64,000 nt of DNA from CATQHQ01 sp965243805 (GTDB lineage Bacteria; Gemmatimonadota; Gemmatimonadetes; Longimicrobiales; Gaopeijiaceae): positions 1,674,001 through 1,738,000 of the forward strand of contig OZ251577.1 of the NCBI GenBank assembly GCA_965243805.1, read 5' to 3'. The notes under the pieces were generated by a model. That model saw only the letters and a program-made list of their open reading frames with translations, was not told where the DNA came from and did not search any database. The first letter of the stretch is position 1. Each line of letters begins with the position of its first letter. Made by a program: the position numbers and the translations under genes. Shown piece by piece: positions 18,628 through 26,891 of the stretch.

Positions 18628-18979
18628 AATCCACGAGCTGGCAGAATCCCTGGGACGCGCCCTGGCCCAGACGCCCGAGTACCGCACCCTCAAACGGGCC
18701 GCGGAGGCCGCCGACGAGGACCGGGAGATCGTCGCCCTCAAGAACGAGGCCGCCCGTCTGGGCGCGGCCCTGGAGTCCGCCGTCCAGAGGAACCAGGAGC
18801 CCACCGAGGAGGAGATGGCCCAGTACGAGTCGGTCGCCAACCGCCTCCAGGCGTCGTCGGTCTACCAGAGCCTCGTGGCCGCCCAGGCCAACTTCGAGCG
18901 TGTGATGGGCAAGGTGGACCACTCCATTCAGGAAGGCATGCGCAAGGGCGCCGCCTCCACGATCATTCTGGCGTCTTGA
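18620..18979 (+). CDS. YlbF/YmcA family protein
   Basis: The product of 119 residues is almost wholly helical and charged, with the YlbF/YmcA (Com_YlbF) pattern: HELAESLGRALAQTPEYRTLK at the N-terminus and YQSLVAAQANFERVMGKVD near the end. In Bacillus, relatives form a complex that affects RNase Y and development; the role in other phyla is unknown. I chose the TTG at 18620, 8 bases inside the prmC end, because it starts the conserved region and has AGAGGAG 8 bases upstream; an ATG at 18587 is the alternative. The stop overlaps the next start. Confidence 0.75.
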   Translation: MAEIHELAESLGRALAQTPEYRTLKRAAEAADEDREIVALKNEAARLGAALESAVQRNQEPTEEEMAQYESVANRLQASSVYQSLVAAQANFERVMGKVDHSIQEGMRKGAASTIILAS

Positions 18980-19665
18980 CCGACTCTCGGGCGAGCGACT
19001 CTCCGGCCGCGACCGCCCCAGAGCGGGAGCGCGGCCTCAAGGCACTCCGGCGCCCCGTCTACGCGATCATCGAGCCGGTGGTCCGGTGGCTGGTGCGCAG
19101 TGGCGTCCACCCCAACGCCATCTCCGTGGCGGGGTTCGTGGTCACCTTGGCCGGGGCGTGGCTGTACTCCCAGGACCACGTGCGCACCGCCGGCTTCTGC
19201 ATCCTGATGGGCGGCCTGCTGGACATCTTCGACGGGCGCGTGGCGCGGGTGTCCGGTTTGGCGTCCAAGTTCGGCAGCTTCTTCGACTCGACGCTGGACC
19301 GCATCTCCGAGATTGCCATGTACTTGGGCCTGATGACCCTCTACAACAACTACGGCGCCGAGCTAGGCGACCGCTGGATGGTCTACGTCATCACGCTGGC
19401 CCTCGGGGGCTCCCTCATGGTCAGCTACACCCGGGCGAAGGCGGAAGCGCTGGGCTTCGACTGCTCGGTGGGGCTCATGCAGCGGGCCGAGCGCATCGTC
19501 CTGCTGGGCTTCGGCTCCCTGGCCTTCGGCTTGGCCTGGAGCGGCTGGGTGGTCACAGGCGTGATCGTGGTCGTGGCGGCCCTCACCAACGCAACCGCCG
19601 TGCAGCGCATGGTATGGGTGTACAAGCGCGGCACCGGTGTTCCCCTGGACAACCGAAAGGACTAG
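18976..19665 (+). CDS. CDP-alcohol phosphatidyltransferase, probably phosphatidylinositol-phosphate synthase
   Basis: The 229-residue integral membrane enzyme carries the complete CDP-alcohol phosphotransferase signature D-G-x2-A-R-x8-G-x3-D-x3-D in DGRVARVSG...GSFFDSTLDR, and about six transmembrane helices. Such enzymes displace CMP from CDP-diacylglycerol. The very next gene makes inositol 1-phosphate, so the likely product is phosphatidylinositol phosphate; phosphatidylglycerophosphate is the alternative. It starts at TTG overlapping the stop of the YlbF-like gene (TTGA). Confidence 0.85.
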   Translation: MTDSRASDSPAATAPERERGLKALRRPVYAIIEPVVRWLVRSGVHPNAISVAGFVVTLAGAWLYSQDHVRTAGFCILMGGLLDIFDGRVARVSGLASKFGSFFDSTLDRISEIAMYLGLMTLYNNYGAELGDRWMVYVITLALGGSLMVSYTRAKAEALGFDCSVGLMQRAERIVLLGFGSLAFGLAWSGWVVTGVIVVVAALTNATAVQRMVWVYKRGTGVPLDNRKD

Positions 19666-19672
19666 GACCTCC

Positions 19673-20992
19673 GTGGACCCAACTCCCCGCATCGCCTCCC
19701 GCCAAGGACGCCTGGGGGTCCTCCTGCCCGGGCTCGGCGCCGTGGCGACCACCGTCGTGGCCGGCGTGGAGGCGGTCCGCCAAGGGCTCGCCCGACCGTT
19801 CGGCAGCCTGAGCCAGATGAACACGATCCGCCTGGGGAAGCGCACCGACGGTCGCACGCCGCTGATCCGCGAGCTGGTGCCGCTGGCGGAGTTGGACCAG
19901 TTGGCGTTCGGAGCGTGGGACCCGATCTCGGACGACGCCTACGACAGCGCGCTGCAGGCCGGCGTCCTGGACCGCCACGAGCACCTGGACCCGATCCGCG
20001 AGTACCTGAAGTCCGTCGCGCCCATGCCCGCCGTCTTCGACACGGCCTACGTAAAGCGGCTGGACGGCCCCAACAAGAAGGAAGCCGCCGACAAGATGGA
20101 GCTGGCCCAGGCTCTTCGGGACGACATCCGCCGCTTCAAGGCCGAGAACGACTGCAACCGCCTGGCGATGATCTGGTGCGGCTCCACCGAGGTCTTCCTG
20201 CGTCCGGGTCCCGCCCACGCCACGCCCGAGGCGTTCGAGGAGGCTCTGCGGACAAGCGACCCGGCGATCGCTCCCAGCATGATCTACGCCTACGCGGCGA
20301 TCATGGAGGGCGTCCCCTACGCCAACGGCGCGCCCAATCTGTCGGGCGACCTGCCGGCCTTGGAGGAGCTGGCCCGGCGGCGCGGAGTCCCCATCGCCGG
20401 CAAGGACTTCAAGACTGGCCAGACCCTCATGAAGACGATCCTGGCGCCGGGGCTCAAAGCGCGGATGCTGGGCGTCTCGGGCTGGTTCAGCACCAACATC
20501 CTGGGGAACCGAGACGGTGCGGTGCTGGACGACCCGGAATCGTTCAGGACCAAGGAGGAATCGAAGCTGGGCGTGCTGGACTACATCTTGCAGCCCTCCA
20601 TGTACCCCGAACTCTACGGAGACCTCTTCCACAAGGTCCGGATCAACTACTACCCGCCTCGCGGAGACGACAAGGAAGGCTGGGACAACCTGGACATCTT
20701 CGGGTGGATGGGCTATCCGATGCAGATCAAGGTGGACTTCCTCTGTCGGGACTCGATCTTGGCGGCGCCGATCGTCCTGGACTTGGCGCTCTTCCTGGAC
20801 TTGGCGGGCCGCGCCGGGCTGGGCGGCATCCAGGAGTGGCTGTCGTTCTACTTCAAGAGCCCCCAGTGCCCCGAGGGACTGTACCCGGAGCACGACCTCT
20901 TCATCCAGCACTGGAAGCTGAAGAACACCCTCCGCTGGCTGGCGGGCGAGGAGCAGATCACGCACCTCGGCCGAGAGTACTACGCCGAGTAG
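19673..20992 (+). CDS. ino1: Inositol-3-phosphate (myo-inositol-1-phosphate) synthase
   Basis: This enzyme converts glucose 6-phosphate to inositol phosphate using NAD+ as a recycled cofactor. The 439-residue protein has the Rossmann start (LGVLLPGLGAVATTVVAG), the segment IAGKDFKTGQTLMKTILAP with the catalytic Lys residues, and the conserved GWFSTNILGNRDG. The GTG at 19673 is 7 bases after the previous stop, with AGGA upstream; ATG 19637 lies inside the previous gene and is less likely. Paired with the preceding lipid phosphotransferase it defines an inositol phospholipid pathway. Confidence 0.92.
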   Translation: MDPTPRIASRQGRLGVLLPGLGAVATTVVAGVEAVRQGLARPFGSLSQMNTIRLGKRTDGRTPLIRELVPLAELDQLAFGAWDPISDDAYDSALQAGVLDRHEHLDPIREYLKSVAPMPAVFDTAYVKRLDGPNKKEAADKMELAQALRDDIRRFKAENDCNRLAMIWCGSTEVFLRPGPAHATPEAFEEALRTSDPAIAPSMIYAYAAIMEGVPYANGAPNLSGDLPALEELARRRGVPIAGKDFKTGQTLMKTILAPGLKARMLGVSGWFSTNILGNRDGAVLDDPESFRTKEESKLGVLDYILQPSMYPELYGDLFHKVRINYYPPRGDDKEGWDNLDIFGWMGYPMQIKVDFLCRDSILAAPIVLDLALFLDLAGRAGLGGIQEWLSFYFKSPQCPEGLYPEHDLFIQHWKLKNTLRWLAGEEQITHLGREYYAE

Positions 20993-21043
20993 CCGGCCCC
21001 GGCTCGGCAACGGACGACAACCGGTGACCACGGAAAGCAACCG

Positions 21044-21706
21044 GTGAGCGTCCACCGCGGCCGTTTCCTGGTGGTGGAAGGCGGCGAGGGGGCCGGCAAG
21101 TCCACCCAAGCCCGGCGACTGGCGGCGTTCCTGCGGGAGGGCGGCTTGCCCGTGGTGGAGACTCGGGAGCCCGGCGGCACCCCCCTCGGCGAGCGCATCC
21201 GAGCGGCGTTGCTGGCGAGCAGCGCGTCGGTGCCTCCCGCCAGCGAGCTCCTGCTGATCCTGGCGGCGCGCGCGGCGTTCGTCGCCGATGTGGTGAAGCC
21301 GGCCCTTGCGAAGGGATCGTGGGTGGTGTCGGACCGCTTCGAGATGAGCACGTTCGCCTATCAGGGGTACGGACGCGGCCTTCCGCGGGCGCAGATCGAG
21401 GAGATGAACCGCTTCGCGACGGGCGGAGTCAGGCCGGACCTGTGCCTCGTGCTGGACCTTCCCCCGGAGGACGGCATGGCTCGCCAAGCGAAGGCGGGGA
21501 AGCGCCCGGACCGCTTCGAGTCCGGCGGAGCGGCGTTCCTGCAACGGGTCGCACGAGGCTACTTGGAGCTGGCGCGCACGACGGCGGAGGCCGTTCCCGT
21601 ACCCGCTCGGGGGGGCGTCGAGGAAGTGGCGCGCCGGATCCGTCGGGAGGTCGAGAGTCGCTTCCCCGAGGCCGCCGGCCTTCTCCAAGGACAGTCGCAA
21701 CAGTAG
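21044..21706 (+). CDS. tmk: Thymidylate kinase
   Basis: It phosphorylates dTMP to dTDP in the cytosol. The 220-residue protein shows the P-loop FLVVEGGEGAGKSTQARRL, the dTMP-binding TREPGGTPLGERIR, the DR(F/Y) motif in WVVSDRFEMSTFAYQGYGRG, and a lid segment (RQAKAGKRPDRFE). The length is usual. It starts at GTG 21044, just before the conserved first strand. It follows the inositol phosphate synthase gene after about 50 bases that contain a repeated caaccggtga. Confidence 0.95.
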   Translation: MSVHRGRFLVVEGGEGAGKSTQARRLAAFLREGGLPVVETREPGGTPLGERIRAALLASSASVPPASELLLILAARAAFVADVVKPALAKGSWVVSDRFEMSTFAYQGYGRGLPRAQIEEMNRFATGGVRPDLCLVLDLPPEDGMARQAKAGKRPDRFESGGAAFLQRVARGYLELARTTAEAVPVPARGGVEEVARRIRREVESRFPEAAGLLQGQSQQ

Positions 21707-21799
21707 ATTTGCAACCCCTTGCGCATCCGACGCCGGAGCCCTGTGCTTCGCAGGCGCCCTGCCCTTCGCAGGCGGCGTTGGAGTGGGATCGGAGACCCG

Positions 21800-23527
21800 A
21801 TGCGGAACCCAAAGCTCGTGGTGGTGCCCGCCTTGGTGCTGGCGGTAGCGGCAGCCGGCGCGGGCGGATGGTTCGTCCAGAAGGAGGTGGAGCGAAGGGC
21901 GGAAGAGACGCTGGGCGCCAGGCTCCTGGACGAGGTGCTGGCCCGAGTCGGACGCTTCTACGTGGAGGAGGTGGACCGGGACAGCCTGTACGAGGCGGCG
22001 GTGGACGCCGTGGTCCGGGAGCTGGGGGATCGCAACTCCTACTTCCTGCCCGCGTCCGAGTGGGAGGAGGCCCGCATCCGCACCGAGGGCGACTACGGCG
22101 GGATCGGGCTGGAAGTCGTGAACCGGGAGGGGTTCGTGACGGTGGTGGCACCGATTCCGCGCTCACCGGGCGCCGAGGCCGGGATCAAGCGCGGAGACCG
22201 GATCGTGGAGGTGGACGGCGAGTCGGTTGAGGGCTGGCTGACGGACTCGGCGGTCCAGTTCCTGCGGGGTCGTCCCGGCACGAAGGTGGAGGTGGGAGTC
22301 CGCCGGCGGGGGGCCGAGGAGATCATCCGCTTCCAGATCGAGCGGGAGCTGATTCGGGTTCCGTCGGTTCCCTTCGCGACGATACTGGGCGACGACGTCG
22401 GGTACGTGCCCGTCGAGAGCTTCAACGGCACGACGACCCAAGAAGTGCGGGCGGCGGTGGACTCGCTGTCGGGCGAGGGGATGAAGTCGCTCGTCCTGGA
22501 CTTGCGGGACAATGTGGGCGGATTGCTGGACCAGGGCGTCGGCGTGTCGGACCTCTTTCTCGATCCAGACGACCAGATCGTCGAGATCAGAGGCCGAGAA
22601 GAGGACGAGGAGACGATCCACGCCAAGTCGGAACAGGAGTACCCGCACCTGCCGATGGTGGTGCTCGTCGACGAAGGAACCGCGTCGGCGGCGGAGATCG
22701 TGGCAGGCGCCCTTCAGGACCACGACCGGGCGCTGGTCGTGGGAGCGACGACCTTCGGCAAGGGCTCGGTGCAGACCCTCTTCCGGCTCAGCGGCGGCAA
22801 CGTCCTGCGTCTGACGACGGCGCGCTGGTTCACCCCGGCGGGCAGGTCGATCCAGAAGGACCGCACGCGGCAGGCGGAGGTGCTCGGGACGCAGCAAGCG
22901 GATGCGCCCGGGGAGGAGCCGGCGGAGGCGTCCGGGGAGGAGCCGGTGCTCCCCGATGGAGGTCCGATGCAGCGGACGGGAGAGCCGGGCGAGAAGCCGC
23001 GCTTCTCTTCGGCGGGCGGAAGGGTCGTGTACGGCGGGGGCGGAATCGTGCCGGACCTGTGGACGATGCCCGACACCATGCCGACGGACGAATACGAGGC
23101 GGCGCGGCGGATCCTGGCGGTGGGCGACCGTGGGGCGGGGGCGCCGGAGCAGGCCGTCCGATCCAGGAACGCTCTGGCCGTCGTGGTGGCCGAATGGGCT
23201 CTGGCCTACGTCGGCGAACGACCGGGGCTGCAACCGAGCTTCGTCCTCTCCGACGCCGATCTGCGCAACTTCCACGAGGCGTTGGTGGACGCCGACCTTG
23301 AGATTGATCTGGACGACGTGACCGCCACTGGGGCGGCCTTCATGAGGCGCCTCCTGGAGCCTGCGATCGCCGGCCAGCGGTGGGGCGACTTGGGGGAGTT
23401 CCGCCGGCGAGCCGTCGAGGATCAGCCGTTGCAGCGGGCGCTCGGCCTGCTACGGTCCGCGGGCACGCAGGAGGAGCTGTTCGCACTGGCCGGGTCGCCG
23501 GTGGAGGCGGGCGGCGAGAGTCGTTGA
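21800..23527 (+). CDS. S41 family carboxy-terminal processing protease with PDZ domain
   Basis: The 575-residue exported protease starts with a signal anchor (VVVPALVLAVAAAGAGGWFV). It has a helical cap, a PDZ domain at about residues 90-175 (GIGLEVVNREGFVTVV and GIKRGDRIVEVDG) and the S41 core, with nucleophile Ser in VDEGTASAAEI and general-base Lys in FGKGSVQT. A roughly 200-residue C-terminal extension follows, including a repeat-rich stretch (about 22905-22950) coding APGEEPAEASGEEP. CtpA/Prc proteins trim or degrade envelope proteins. The ATG at 21800 is chosen because it begins the signal; the frame upstream is arginine-rich shadow. Confidence 0.9.
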   Translation: MRNPKLVVVPALVLAVAAAGAGGWFVQKEVERRAEETLGARLLDEVLARVGRFYVEEVDRDSLYEAAVDAVVRELGDRNSYFLPASEWEEARIRTEGDYGGIGLEVVNREGFVTVVAPIPRSPGAEAGIKRGDRIVEVDGESVEGWLTDSAVQFLRGRPGTKVEVGVRRRGAEEIIRFQIERELIRVPSVPFATILGDDVGYVPVESFNGTTTQEVRAAVDSLSGEGMKSLVLDLRDNVGGLLDQGVGVSDLFLDPDDQIVEIRGREEDEETIHAKSEQEYPHLPMVVLVDEGTASAAEIVAGALQDHDRALVVGATTFGKGSVQTLFRLSGGNVLRLTTARWFTPAGRSIQKDRTRQAEVLGTQQADAPGEEPAEASGEEPVLPDGGPMQRTGEPGEKPRFSSAGGRVVYGGGGIVPDLWTMPDTMPTDEYEAARRILAVGDRGAGAPEQAVRSRNALAVVVAEWALAYVGERPGLQPSFVLSDADLRNFHEALVDADLEIDLDDVTATGAAFMRRLLEPAIAGQRWGDLGEFRRRAVEDQPLQRALGLLRSAGTQEELFALAGSPVEAGGESR

Positions 23528-23643
23528 CCCGGTTGCCGCGTCCGTCGGCTTGGGGTTCGTCCCGCGTCCGTGTCCCATCCGAACATGCGAACGCCCGCCG
23601 GCCTTGGCGCGGCCTCGCGGCTTGGTAGCATTCGGGGTCACGC

Positions 23644-24660
23644 TTGGAAGGCCCTGATGGGTTGGTGGTGACCCGCAGGGACCCGGCACTCCAAGTCGTC
23701 GTCGAGAGGGGACGGACGGCGGAGTCGGTGCACCGGGTCCACGCCGCGATCGCCGACGGCTCTGGGGCCCTGGTCCGTTGCTGGGGCGAGCCGGGTCGGC
23801 CCGTCCTGCTCCGGTCGGCGGCGAAGCCGTTCCAGACCATTCCCCTGGTAGAGGACGGGGCGGCGGATCGCTTCGGCCTCGCAGAGAAGGAGATCGCCCT
23901 GTGCTGCGGCTCCCACAACTCGGAAGCGGTTCATGTGGAGACGGCCCGCGCCGTCCTCGCCAAGGCGGGGGTGGCGGAGGCGCGGCTCGTCTGCGGACCC
24001 CATCGGCCCCTCCTCTCGGAGCGCGCCCGGGAGCTGGCGGAGGCGGGCGTCCGTCCGTCGTCCGTCATGAGCAACTGTTCCGGCAAGCACGCCGGCATGT
24101 TGGCGCTGGCCGCCCACCACGGCTGGCCGCTGGAGGGGTACGAACAGCCCGGCCATCCCGTCCAGCGGCGGATCGCCCAGGCCGTGGCACGGTGGACGCG
24201 GACGCCCTTGGAGGAGTTGGAGTGGGAGGTGGACGGGTGCGGGGTGCCGAGCTTCGTGGTGTCGACGGACGCCGCGGCGGCAGCGGCAGCGCGGCTGGCG
24301 GTCGCCTCCCGTTCCCCCGGTCCTCCCCAGCGGGTGGTCGGCGCCATGACCCGCCATCCGTTCATGGTCGCGGGCACGAAGCGGCTCTGCACTCGTCTCA
24401 TGGAGGAAGAGCGCGGGCGGGTCTTCGCCAAGGTGGGAGCCGAGGGCGTTTTCTTGGCCGGCGACATGGAGCGTGGCTTGGGGGTCGCGCTGAAGGTGGA
24501 GGACGGGGCTTGGCGGGCCGCGCCGCCGGCCCTGCTGGCGGTCCTGGACCGGGCCGGCATCCTGTCGCCCGAGGCCAAGGCGGCCCTCTCGGACTTCATC
24601 TCTCCGCCACTGACCAACACGCTGGGCGACGTGGTGGGCCGCATCTCGGTTCGACGCTAG
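23644..24660 (+). CDS. Asparaginase family protein (asparaginase II type)
   Basis: The product of about 338 residues matches the bacterial asparaginase II family (L-asparagine to aspartate and ammonia). Conserved blocks are LLRSAAKPFQTIPL, CCGSHNSEAVHVE, SNCSGKHAGML and VGAMTRHPFMVAGTKR, in the usual order and length. The start is uncertain: TTG 23644, GTG 23665 and GTG 23668 are in frame, none with a convincing ribosome-binding site. It stands alone between the S41 protease and the obg cluster. Confidence 0.85.
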   Translation: MEGPDGLVVTRRDPALQVVVERGRTAESVHRVHAAIADGSGALVRCWGEPGRPVLLRSAAKPFQTIPLVEDGAADRFGLAEKEIALCCGSHNSEAVHVETARAVLAKAGVAEARLVCGPHRPLLSERARELAEAGVRPSSVMSNCSGKHAGMLALAAHHGWPLEGYEQPGHPVQRRIAQAVARWTRTPLEELEWEVDGCGVPSFVVSTDAAAAAAARLAVASRSPGPPQRVVGAMTRHPFMVAGTKRLCTRLMEEERGRVFAKVGAEGVFLAGDMERGLGVALKVEDGAWRAAPPALLAVLDRAGILSPEAKAALSDFISPPLTNTLGDVVGRISVRR

Positions 24661-24690
24661 TTCGGCCTACTCCCGGGGCGAGTCGGTCCC

Positions 24691-24736
24691 GCTCCCGGTC
24701 AGCGCAACCGCGCTCCCGACCAGTGCGCTCCCGGTC
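24691..24736. repeat. Imperfect short repeats in the obg leader
   Basis: Three copies of a gctcccggtc-like unit lie at 24691-24700, 24712-24720 and 24727-24736, just before the obg ribosome-binding site. They are similar in style to short GC-rich repeat expansions inside several genes of the window. Confidence 0.6.
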
Positions 24737-24753
24737 CCAGGAGGGCTGTGCCG

Positions 24754-25767
24754 ATGTTCGTTGACTCAGCGGCCGTGCACGTACGGGGGGGCGCAGGGGG
24801 CGCGGGCGCCGAGGCGTTCCGGCGGGAGAAGGGAGTGCCCAGGGGCGGGCCGTCCGGCGGCGACGGCGGGAAGGGCGGCGATGTGGTCCTCCTGGCCGAC
24901 CCGGAGCTCTCCACCCTCTCCGACTTCCGGTACAAGCGACACCACTACGCCGAGCGGGGTCGTCACGGGGAAGGCTCGAACCGCACAGGAAGAAGCGGGC
25001 AGGACTTGGAGCTTCGGGTGCCGCCGGGAACAGTGGCGGTGGACGACGGCGCGGAGGAGGTCCTGGGGGAGCTGCTGACCGCCGGCGACCGGCTGGTGGT
25101 GGCTCGGGGAGGGCGCGGGGGACGGGGCAACGCGCGCTTCAAGTCCCCGGTGCGTCAAGCGCCGCGTCGCTGGGAGCCGGGCGCCCACGGCGAGGAGCGG
25201 ATCGTCCGACTGGAGCTGAAGCTGATGGCCGACGTGGGACTGGTGGGCGAGCCCAACGCGGGCAAGTCCACCCTCCTTGCGAGGATAAGCCGGGCCAAGC
25301 CCAAGATCGCCGACTACCCCTTCACCACCTTGGCACCGAACTTGGGCGTGGTCGAGCTCCCGGGCTTTCGCTCCTTCGTGGCGGCCGACATTCCGGGGAT
25401 CGTGGAGGGCGCCCACGCCGGGAAGGGGCTCGGCCACCGCTTCCTGCGCCACATCGAGCGCACGCGACTTCTGGTCCTCCTGCTCCCGGCCGACGGGGGC
25501 GATCCCGGCACCACGCTGGCGGCGCTCCGCGACGAGCTCGACCAGTACTCGGCTCGGCTGTCGGCGCTGCCCTTCGCGGTGGCGTACTCCAAGGCCGACC
25601 TGCGACCGCCGGGCGACCCTCCCCCAACAGCGGAGGCCCCCGACGCCTGGGGGAGCTATCACGTGAGTGCTGCTACGGGGCAAGGCGTGAGCGCCCTGCT
25701 GGAGGGGTGCTGGCAACAGCTCGAGGCGGCGAGGCGCGACACGGAGGAGGACGAGGAGCGATGGTAG
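24754..25767 (+). CDS. obgE: Obg family GTPase
   Basis: Obg is an essential GTPase of late 50S ribosome assembly and stress signalling. The 337-residue protein has the glycine-rich Obg fold (VRGGAGGAGAEAFRREKG), then the G domain: G1 GEPNAGKST, G2 DYPFTTLAPN, G3 DIPG, G5 SAATG. The G4 motif, normally NKxD, reads SKAD (VAYSKADL), a change at the guanine-specifying Asn. There is no extra C-terminal domain. ATG 24754 is preferred to GTG 24748 because AGGAGG sits 8 bases before it. It overlaps dprA by 7 bases. Confidence 0.92.
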   Translation: MFVDSAAVHVRGGAGGAGAEAFRREKGVPRGGPSGGDGGKGGDVVLLADPELSTLSDFRYKRHHYAERGRHGEGSNRTGRSGQDLELRVPPGTVAVDDGAEEVLGELLTAGDRLVVARGGRGGRGNARFKSPVRQAPRRWEPGAHGEERIVRLELKLMADVGLVGEPNAGKSTLLARISRAKPKIADYPFTTLAPNLGVVELPGFRSFVAADIPGIVEGAHAGKGLGHRFLRHIERTRLLVLLLPADGGDPGTTLAALRDELDQYSARLSALPFAVAYSKADLRPPGDPPPTAEAPDAWGSYHVSAATGQGVSALLEGCWQQLEAARRDTEEDEERW

Positions 25768-26891
25768 CCCCCGCAACAGCCGCAACGGCCGCGACGACGC
25801 CAGCACCCGGCTCCAACGGCGAGGCCACCGCCGACGCTCTGGTCCTTCATGGCCTCTCCGGCGTCGGCCCGAAGCGCTTCCGGGAGCTGGTGGACCGCTT
25901 TGGGAGTGCTGGGGCGGCGCTGAACGCGGGCGACCAGGAGTTTGAGGCGGTGGCCGGCCACTCGGCGGCAGCGGCGCGACGCGGCCTCTCCGGCGCACAG
26001 TGGCGCAAGGCCCGGGCGGAGGCGGGTCGGTGCGCCGACCTGGGGATGGAGCTGCTGGTCTACGGCGTGCGGGCCTACCCGTCTCGGCTGTGCGATCTGC
26101 CCGATCCGCCCTCCGTCCTCTACGTGGCCGGCCGCCCCGAGCTGCTGGCGGGTCCCTGCGTCGCGGTGGTGGGTTCGCGGGCGGCCACCGTGTACGGGCG
26201 GCGGGTGGCGCGGGGGATCGGCGCGATGCTGGCGGCGCGGGGCAAGTGCGTGGTGTCGGGAATGGCCATGGGGATCGACGCCGAGGCCCACCGGGGGGCG
26301 CTGCCCGGGGCGACGGCGGCAGTGCTGGGCTCGGGAGCCGACGTGGCCTCGCCGCCCCGAAACGCCGGCCTCTACCGGGAGATTCGCAAGTTGGGCGTCG
26401 TGGCTTCCGAGTTCCCGCCGGGGGCGCGGGCCGAAGCCCACCACTTCCCCAGGCGCAATCGGCTCATCGCGGCGCTGGCCACCGACGTGATCGTCGTGGA
26501 GGCGTCGAAGAAGAGCGGCGCGCTGATCACCGTCGACCACGCGCTGGACCTGGGCCGGGAGGTCCACGCGGTGCCGGGTCCCATCGACCGCCCGACCAGC
26601 GAGGGCACCAACCGGCTGATCGCCGACGGCGCCGGGATGATTCTCGATATCGGCCTGGGCGATCACTTCGCGCCGCTGGCCGAGGCGCTGTCCGGCGAGC
26701 CCGCGCTGCAGGCGGTCCTTGCGGCCGTTCCCGACGCGCACCCCGTCACCATCGAGGAGGTCGCGGTGACGGCCGAGCTGCCCGTGGAGAAAGTCGCCGC
26801 TTCGGTTGCCGTCCTGGAGGTGCGCGGCCTCCTGACGCCAACCCGGGACGGACGGGTCATGCGGACGCCCGGCCGCCGCGCCGCAGGATGA
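25761..26891 (+). CDS. dprA: DNA processing protein DprA
   Basis: DprA protects incoming single-stranded DNA and loads RecA during natural transformation. The 376-residue protein has an N-terminal SAM-like helical region (LHGLSGVGPKRFRELV), the Rossmann-like core with VAVVGSRAATVYGRRVA, VVSGMAMGIDAEAHRGAL and FPRRNRLIAALA, and a C-terminal winged-helix DML1-like end (TIEEVAVTAELPVEKVAAS). The ATG at 25761 is inside the obg end (7-base overlap) after GAGGAG. The stop overlaps the hemW start (ATGA). A CoiA-like gene, also a competence family, occurs elsewhere in this window. Confidence 0.93.
   Translation: MVAPATAATAATTPAPGSNGEATADALVLHGLSGVGPKRFRELVDRFGSAGAALNAGDQEFEAVAGHSAAAARRGLSGAQWRKARAEAGRCADLGMELLVYGVRAYPSRLCDLPDPPSVLYVAGRPELLAGPCVAVVGSRAATVYGRRVARGIGAMLAARGKCVVSGMAMGIDAEAHRGALPGATAAVLGSGADVASPPRNAGLYREIRKLGVVASEFPPGARAEAHHFPRRNRLIAALATDVIVVEASKKSGALITVDHALDLGREVHAVPGPIDRPTSEGTNRLIADGAGMILDIGLGDHFAPLAEALSGEPALQAVLAAVPDAHPVTIEEVAVTAELPVEKVAASVAVLEVRGLLTPTRDGRVMRTPGRRAAG

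Noticed and set aside
19583..21700. Open frame of 705 codons antisense to ino1 and tmk
   Set aside because: It crosses three well-supported sense genes and has no recognisable domain.
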